The position numbers were made by a program, and so were the translations under genes. The notes under the pieces were generated by a model, which was not told the origin of the DNA, made no database searches, and worked only from the letters and a program-made list of their open reading frames with translations. Shown here piece by piece: positions 15,945 through 21,221 of a DNA stretch of 21,221 nt; the first letter of the stretch is position 1, and each line of letters begins with the position of its first letter. Source of the stretch: Discostella pseudostelligera (taxonomy: Eukaryota; Bacillariophyta; Thalassiosirophyceae; Thalassiosirales; Thalassiosiraceae); the NCBI GenBank assembly GCA_036940085.1, contig JALLBK010000430.1, positions 1 through 21,221 of the forward strand. The letters run 5' to 3'.

Positions 15945-18900
15945 ATGGGGAAGATCAAGCTGCCGAAGAGCCTCCTCCGTTTGCTCTTTCCCAAGTCGAG
16001 GAAATCCAACAATAACAACAACAACAACAACAATAATAAGGCTACTGGCAGCAGCACCAGTGGCGGCGGCGGTAGTAGTAGTCGAACCAACCACCACCAC
16101 CGCCACCCGTCATCATCATCAGGGGAGAAAGATTGCCTCAACCTCAACTCGGCATCGCCAGCGCACAATAAAGACGAGCAGGGGTACATGAACATTGCCG
16201 TCGTTGAGCGCGACGATGATGACAATGACACCAACTACACCACCGAAGCGGAGGAATCCATTCTTTCAATGTCGTTGCCACCACCCATCTCGTTGGAGGA
16301 GTTGCTCCAAGGCACCACCGCCAGAATCAGCATCACTACTGACTATATCTTGAACAATAATGCCAACAACAGTGACAACAACAGTGATGATGACGAAGAC
16401 GACGATGTCATTCTTCTACCCACGGTCGGTGCAACGAGAATTCATGATGTTGCCGAGGATGCCAACGACAACCTACTTCATGCCAATGTAATTACGCCAC
16501 CATCCTCGCCGGGGAATGATGCCACCATCAAAAACGATAATGTGAAGCGTGATGACAACAATAATGCGAAGCGTGATGCACTACTGCTGCCAGTAATTGA
16601 ATTGGATGGCGATCCAACTGCAACGATCCATCCTAATGAGACGGACATCAGCAATCATCACGGTGGAGGAGCCACGCCGCCACCGCCAGCACCACAATCA
16701 TCATCAACAACTACTTGTACAGCAGCAACAACCGCCACAGTCAACGAAACAACCAACGACAGCAACAACAACCAAACTCCAATCGACCAACAAACAAAGC
16801 AGAAGAAGAAGCCTCGCGTACAATTCTCACTCCATGGCGAGGAGGCACGTCAACGAGCCATGGCACGACAACGCAAAATCCTATCCAAGGCACATTTACG
16901 TCTCGACTCCATTTCGGAAACGAGTTTGGACCATATCAAAGAGGTCACTACCACTCCTACTGCAACCAATGAGGAGGTGGAAGAGGAGGAATTGATTCCA
17001 CTCGGTGATGCAACCTTTGCTGCTAGTGTCAAGGCGAGGAGAGCAAAGCGGCACAACCGACGAAAGTCATCCTTCGAGGAAGACGAAGAAGATACGGAGG
17101 TGGCCATATCCTCTTCGGCATCCTCCGTAGCATCCATTGCATCGAGCTCCTACTCCTGGGGACGGGGGAAACATCGTGGCAATGTCAGTTCGTACATCTT
17201 CTACGAAAGCCCTACTTCACCAAACAAGAAGTCATCGTCGTCATTCTCCTCCCCGCTTGGTGCCGCCGAATCCCCATTGTCCGAGGCAGCAGCAGTAGCT
17301 GCAGTGACCAACAATACAAAAGAAAACATATGCATCTACAGCAGCACCCAACACCATGACGCCATCAACAAGAATCATGCATCCGTCATGCAATTCTTCA
17401 TCCTACTGCTATGTCCAACCTCGCGGATATTTGAATTACTCGAAATCAATAACTTCGACGACGACAAAACAACTACCACTATCACCATTCAGGACATTTT
17501 GAGCATTGCCATTCCGAAACATTGCACTGATAAACGATTACTATTGCAAAAGTATGTGGGACTTGTGAGGGCCGAGGATCGTAGAGAGTTTGTGGAGCTT
17601 AGTGCCAAGGCATTCTTTGTCCAGCCGTCGTCATCAACCTCCGATGAGTGTAAACCTCATCCTCACTTTATTGAGAGACATGATTTAATGGTGGCAATAT
17701 TGGAGGGCTGCACAGGATATCAAATGGCCAAAATGTCCAAGCCGATATTGCGCAATACCAAATTTTGTGAAATGATCCGACGACGAAGTGGGATGAGTAG
17801 TAGTGATAGTGGCGGCGACAACCGTGCATCGATGGGGCGATCCAATGGCAACAAAACTGTGTCATTGTCGAGCTACAACAAGGAAGGTGGCTCTGTTGGA
17901 GTTGGCACTGAATCCATGTCTTCGCCATCCGAATCTCGGCGCAATCCTACCAAGAAAAGAGACACAAAGGCAAGGTCGGCAGCATCGGCAGGGTTCAAGG
18001 ATGACACCTACCTATCATTATGCCAACAGCTCAAACAGTTATCGAAGAAACTTCACATTGTCGATGACGAGATTGCTCATGAAGATGGTATCGCATTGCC
18101 TACATCCCCGGCGAAAGAAGATGATGTCGCGGGAGGAAGAGATGGGCAAGCAGTTCCTACTACTAATATGACGAGCATGGCCACTCCAACGAAGGAGACT
18201 AGCTGCGCCAAGTTCAAAATGACTCCCAAAATGGTCGCTCATGAACTAGCCATGAACATTGAGGATATATTCGCCGATCATGATGTGGAAATCGTGGCCG
18301 TGGACGCCGACGATGACGATGATGACGAGACGATCATGGCTGGCTTGGATGGAGAGACCATTGATGTTGATGCTGAGTTCGATGATCGGACTGATGATGA
18401 TACCTTTGTATCGGCACGCTCCATGCGTTCGTTGCGCAGCTCGCGTTCGATGCGTTCTTTATTACGAAAGAATGAAAATCAGAGTGTCATTGTCGCCAAT
18501 GACGAGAATGATGATATCAACAAGCCCGTCATGGAAATCACCACCAAGAGGAAAGAGCGCCAGGGCAGGATGGCGCGTGGCAACCGGGGTATGTTTGATA
18601 ATTATGAAGAAGATGATATGATGTTGAAGATTGAGGCCATGGCACGAAAGGCGGAATCTGAGTTCGAAAGTCGGAAGAAGGGTACAGTAGAAGTCAAGGT
18701 TGAATCGGCCGTTGATGTGAAGACGAACTCGACAGTGGATAATGTGGTTCAAGATCTGGATGATGCCATAGTAGATGATGAAATTGATGCCATTCCGAAC
18801 ATTAGCGGCGAGGACGATGAAGGCGACGACGATGATGACATTGAGATATTCAGACCCATCCCTTTTCCAGAACCAGCAAGTCGGACCGAGCGAGATGCCT

Positions 18901-19208
18901 TGGCAAGGAGTTTCCTCAACGCATCCACCACCATGGTATCAACGATGATTGCAGCCTCCCAGGGACGTGTTAATGAGGTCCACGTCTTGCAATATTTAGG
19001 TGTGACGATTGTTTGCATCGCTGCAAATTTCATGCAGCAAGCTCGTTCTGCGGGTGGTGGGGGACCGATGTCACCATCATCGATGGGAGCTGGAATTGGC
19101 GGTGGCGGAGGAAGCGGATTCGGCGCCAGGGATGTATTGCAGTCGGCAATGTTTTTAGCATTCATGGTAAATGGGCAGAGATACATGGCGAAGGTTACCA
19201 AAAAGTAG
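15945..19208 (+). CDS. Large acidic, mostly disordered protein with a compact central domain and two C-terminal hydrophobic segments
   Basis: 1087 residues from the ATG at 15945; the frame extends nine codons further up without an ATG. The function is not recognised. The N-terminus is basic and amphipathic (MGKIKLPKSLLRLLFPKSRK), followed by Asn, Ser, His and Asp runs. Residues about 482-612 are well mixed and look folded (VMQFFILLLCPTSRIFELLE, TIQDILSIAIPKHCTDKRLL, QKYVGLVRAEDRREF, HDLMVAILEGCTGYQM). A Ser/Arg/Met/Leu repeat SARSMRSLRSSRSMRSLLRK sits near 823-843 between acidic tracts. At the end, VLQYLGVTIVCIAANFM (about 1014-1030) and DVLQSAMFLAFMVNGQRYM (about 1063-1081), separated by a Gly/Ser/Pro loop, could form a membrane hairpin with a short Lys tail. 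A C-terminally anchored membrane protein facing the cytosol is inferred. No intron is needed. Confidence 0.75.
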   Translation: MGKIKLPKSLLRLLFPKSRKSNNNNNNNNNNKATGSSTSGGGGSSSRTNHHHRHPSSSSGEKDCLNLNSASPAHNKDEQGYMNIAVVERDDDDNDTNYTTEAEESILSMSLPPPISLEELLQGTTARISITTDYILNNNANNSDNNSDDDEDDDVILLPTVGATRIHDVAEDANDNLLHANVITPPSSPGNDATIKNDNVKRDDNNNAKRDALLLPVIELDGDPTATIHPNETDISNHHGGGATPPPPAPQSSSTTTCTAATTATVNETTNDSNNNQTPIDQQTKQKKKPRVQFSLHGEEARQRAMARQRKILSKAHLRLDSISETSLDHIKEVTTTPTATNEEVEEEELIPLGDATFAASVKARRAKRHNRRKSSFEEDEEDTEVAISSSASSVASIASSSYSWGRGKHRGNVSSYIFYESPTSPNKKSSSSFSSPLGAAESPLSEAAAVAAVTNNTKENICIYSSTQHHDAINKNHASVMQFFILLLCPTSRIFELLEINNFDDDKTTTTITIQDILSIAIPKHCTDKRLLLQKYVGLVRAEDRREFVELSAKAFFVQPSSSTSDECKPHPHFIERHDLMVAILEGCTGYQMAKMSKPILRNTKFCEMIRRRSGMSSSDSGGDNRASMGRSNGNKTVSLSSYNKEGGSVGVGTESMSSPSESRRNPTKKRDTKARSAASAGFKDDTYLSLCQQLKQLSKKLHIVDDEIAHEDGIALPTSPAKEDDVAGGRDGQAVPTTNMTSMATPTKETSCAKFKMTPKMVAHELAMNIEDIFADHDVEIVAVDADDDDDDETIMAGLDGETIDVDAEFDDRTDDDTFVSARSMRSLRSSRSMRSLLRKNENQSVIVANDENDDINKPVMEITTKRKERQGRMARGNRGMFDNYEEDDMMLKIEAMARKAESEFESRKKGTVEVKVESAVDVKTNSTVDNVVQDLDDAIVDDEIDAIPNISGEDDEGDDDDDIEIFRPIPFPEPASRTERDALARSFLNASTTMVSTMIAASQGRVNEVHVLQYLGVTIVCIAANFMQQARSAGGGGPMSPSSMGAGIGGGGGSGFGARDVLQSAMFLAFMVNGQRYMAKVTKK

Positions 19209-19384
19209 CACAGAAACGATTATCGAATAATGAAACTATCATATGTAATATTTTATGCACACTCAATGATGACGAGTGCTCCTGCGTTGAAGCTGATTCA
19301 ACCCGAATCCGAATTGCACCCCTGTGCCAACATCTAGCCGTCAACGGGATGACTTGGTATCTGCTGTCATCGAGCCAACGATCC
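19209..19384. other. Short convergent 3' region
   Basis: About 175 bp between the stop of the large acidic protein (+) and the stop of the LRR gene (-). It has no recognisable element beyond the AT-rich start (AATGAAAC, ATATTTTATG), which probably serves 3'-end formation for the plus-strand gene. Confidence 0.4.
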
Positions 19385-20872
19385 CTAACTCTTCTCTTCA
19401 TCTGAAGAATGATGCATCATAATCTTCTTTTGAGCAACTTCTGTCTTGTTCTCATTCTCATTCATATCAAGCAAAATACCAAGTTCTTCCGGACGCCTGG
19501 ACATACTGCAAAAGATTTTCTTCAAAGTGTGATTGGTGTTCAACGCTTTGACCATTGCTTTCCATCCACTCTCCTTCACCAGCACTTGGCCGAAGAAAGT
19601 TAACTTTTCCAAGCTGGTATTGCCTGCCAGAGCCTCGGCATAACAGATTACAACGTCATTATCGGATTGTTCACCTCGCAAATCCAGCACTGTCAGTTCT
19701 TTCAACTTGGCGGCGGAGGTGGGCTTCAATAGGTCCGCAAGCGCACACCATCCCGTGGAAGTAATGGACCGATTGAAAGCGAGGTTGAGGGACACAAGTG
19801 CGCTCATCTTGGAAAGGATATTGGTCAACTTTGCAGCCCCAGCATCGTCGATGCAGTTGTAGCCGAGATCCAAACCCACGAACGATGTCTCGCGATCCGC
19901 CAACAAACGAAAGAACTCGATCCAACCGTCTGATGAAATGGCTTGGTTATGCGTCATGGTAAGTTTCTTCACGGATGTATTTCCAGCCAAGGCAGTGGCA
20001 ATCACAACTGCCCCCACTGAAGTCGAGTTCTTCCACAACCAAATTGGATGCTTGCAAACATGATTCAATCCTCGCCATCCTTGTAAAGTGATGGGAGTAT
20101 CCCATAGACTAATATCAAGAGTTTTCACTCTGTTATTGACGGCCAATGCATTTCCCAAGGCAGTGGCACCAGCATCATCAATATTATTACCACTAAGCCC
20201 AATCGATTCGAGTGAACATTTAGGATCCATCAACGCGGTTTGGAAGAATGTTTGCCAGCCCGCGGCAGTTACTGCAGTTTGATTTCCAAGATCCACATAC
20301 TTGATGAAGTTGTTTGCAACCAAGCCAGAGGTTAGTACCTTGATGCAATCGTTGTTGAGATCATTATTTTGAAGATACAGTCGTTGGATTTGCGATCCCC
20401 TACGGCTCAACCAATCGTTGAGACACTTGCAACTCTTTGTCTTGATATGGTTTCCCGCCAAACAAAGTTCCGATAATGCTTCTTGCAATCTGGTCATTTC
20501 ACTCAGTGCCTTGATGAATTTAGATGTTTCTGCATCCCCAATGTCGTTCTTGGAAAGATCAAGCCGCTTCAGATGTTTTGTCTTTGCCAGAGCGGAATTG
20601 AGAAAGGAGAGTTTGCCCACAAAATTGGTACAAGATGTTATCTCGATACAACGTAGATTTGGATTGTGCTCGAAGAAAGGAGCAAGGGTAGTGAAGATAT
20701 TCAAATACCGGTGATTGAATTGATGAAAAGTCAAATGCTCAATGGAACGATTTTTTGCCAGCCCCATGAAAAATGATGGCAATCCATAGGGAGGGCGACC
20801 GTCCGAATCATCGACTATTGTCAATGTTCGTAAATGCGTGCTCTGACTGATGGCGCTGCCTACATTTTCCAT
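19385..20872 (-). pseudogene. Leucine-rich-repeat (RNI-like) protein, main segment; probably a damaged gene
   Basis: 495 codons from ATG 20872. At least eight ribonuclease-inhibitor-type LRRs can be read, with LxxLxLxxNxIxDxGAxxLxxAL cores (SIGLSGNNIDDAGATALGNA, GLDLGYNCIDDAGAAKLTNI) alternating with units carrying Gly-Trp (AAGW, LQGW, SDGW, STGW, ESGW). Such proteins bind partner proteins; no catalytic or NB-ARC domain is present. Two faults are visible. The codon just before ATG 20872 is TAG, and the frame continues open upstream with family-like sequence. Residues 270-285 are not LRR-like, while another frame of the same DNA encodes LQASNLVVEELDFSG, so a repeat has been hit by compensating frameshifts with loss of its Asn/Asp portion. 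It is either a pseudogene, an allele, or has assembly errors. Translation from 20872 could still yield a shortened LRR protein. Confidence 0.8.
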
Positions 20873-21058
20873 CTAATCGTCATCATTGCCAGAGTACTCA
20901 TCCTGTAAAGCAACACTCAAACCGGCAATGTCAGGATCATTGTTTGAGAGACGACGTAGGACTTCATTGTCGTCGGCGTAGTGGTGCTTGACATCGGGGG
21001 CCTGATAAACATCATCGTCATTGCTGCGATCGGCAGCGTCGTTGCTGTTGCTCATCAT
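20873..21058 (-). pseudogene. Severed N-terminus of the LRR gene, ending in an in-frame TAG
   Basis: 61 codons from ATG 21058 (MMSNSNDAADRSNDDD) to the TAG at 20875-20873, which is followed at once, in the same frame, by ATG 20872. The segment NEVLRRLSNNDPDIAGLSVA reads like the cap that precedes the first repeat in LRR proteins of this kind, and its final GNDDD leads naturally into MENVGSAISQSTHLRTLTI. A single base change from TGG (Trp) to TAG would explain the break. The frame is also open further up to 21163, but the doublet Met at 21058 looks like the natural start. Confidence 0.7.
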
Positions 21059-21221
21059 TGTTTTGGTTTGATCAATGCCGAGAATGAGGCAATAGCAATA
21101 GGTAGGTATCGTAGGCAATATAAATCTGATGAGAGATTCTTCCTCTAGCAATTCTAAAATCAAAATATTATGGAGGAGCTGTTATTGTCATTGATCCGTC
21201 GGTCATCCGTCATGGTCGTCA
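21059..21221. promoter_or_regulatory. Upstream flank of the LRR gene, window edge
   Basis: About 160 bp at the right edge, upstream of the proposed LRR start on the minus strand. It should contain its 5' leader and part of its promoter. No clear motif was recognised. Confidence 0.3.

Noticed and set aside
15545..16234. 229-codon minus-strand open frame
   Set aside because: It is largely antisense to the repetitive Asn/Ser start of the large plus-strand gene. Its Leu/Pro/Val runs are the complement of those repeats, and no motif is recognisable.
1..21221. CRISPR arrays, tRNA or rRNA genes, complete insertion sequences
   Set aside because: No regularly spaced direct repeats, cloverleaf pattern, or terminal inverted repeats with a transposase were seen on reading both strands.

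Overview
The window looks like nuclear DNA of a diatom, probably centric, or a close stramenopile relative. This is inferred from several traits: short GT-AG introns (93 to 208 bp), single-gene transcription units on alternating strands, heavy Asn/Gln/Ser/Thr/Asp low complexity, an LRR protein with recurrent Gly-Trp positions, a mitochondrial type II NADH dehydrogenase, and a plastid-type STAWAP cleavage motif. I saw no prokaryotic operons, rRNA, tRNA, CRISPR array or intact transposon.

Layout, left to right. 1-741 is the 5' region of a hypothetical acidic protein (742-2193, +) that carries a diverged 29-residue tandem duplication. 2588-4801 (+) is a three-exon M18 aspartyl aminopeptidase with all expected metal-site motifs and a possible plastid-targeting leader. 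5046-6857 (-) is a Ser/Asn-rich protein of unknown function ending in CAAL. A 1.1-kb divergent intergenic region (6858-7951) holds a 16-bp palindrome, a TTTGAAT-rich AT island and copies of a TAGGAAT/AGTAC motif. 7952-9365 (+) is a two-exon RNase PH-fold exosome ring subunit, RRP45-like. 9946-10593 (-) is a short Rossmann-fold protein of the epimerase/SDR type. It diverges across about 370 bp from a complete mitochondrial NDH-2 (10964-12649, +). 12749-14164 (-) is an inositol-polyphosphate 5-phosphatase whose single detected intron is in frame and stop-free; it ends in CCIS. 14165-15944 is poorly resolved: a weak two-exon or degenerate minus-strand gene candidate, then the 5' region of a 1087-residue acidic protein with two C-terminal hydrophobic segments (15945-19208, +). 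19385-21058 (-) is an LRR gene that appears damaged: an in-frame TAG splits it, and one repeat carries a compensated frameshift.

The genes look like independent housekeeping or lineage-specific loci (proteolysis, RNA processing, respiration, phosphoinositide turnover), not a cluster with one shared job. What links them is regulatory: TTCCCGCCAT, GGCAAATTTTAG and TAGGAAT-type elements recur upstream of different genes. I found no convincing new multi-gene system. The strongest leads are the broken LRR gene, the invisible in-frame intron, the prenylation-type C-termini, the plastid-type leader and the shared promoter motifs.
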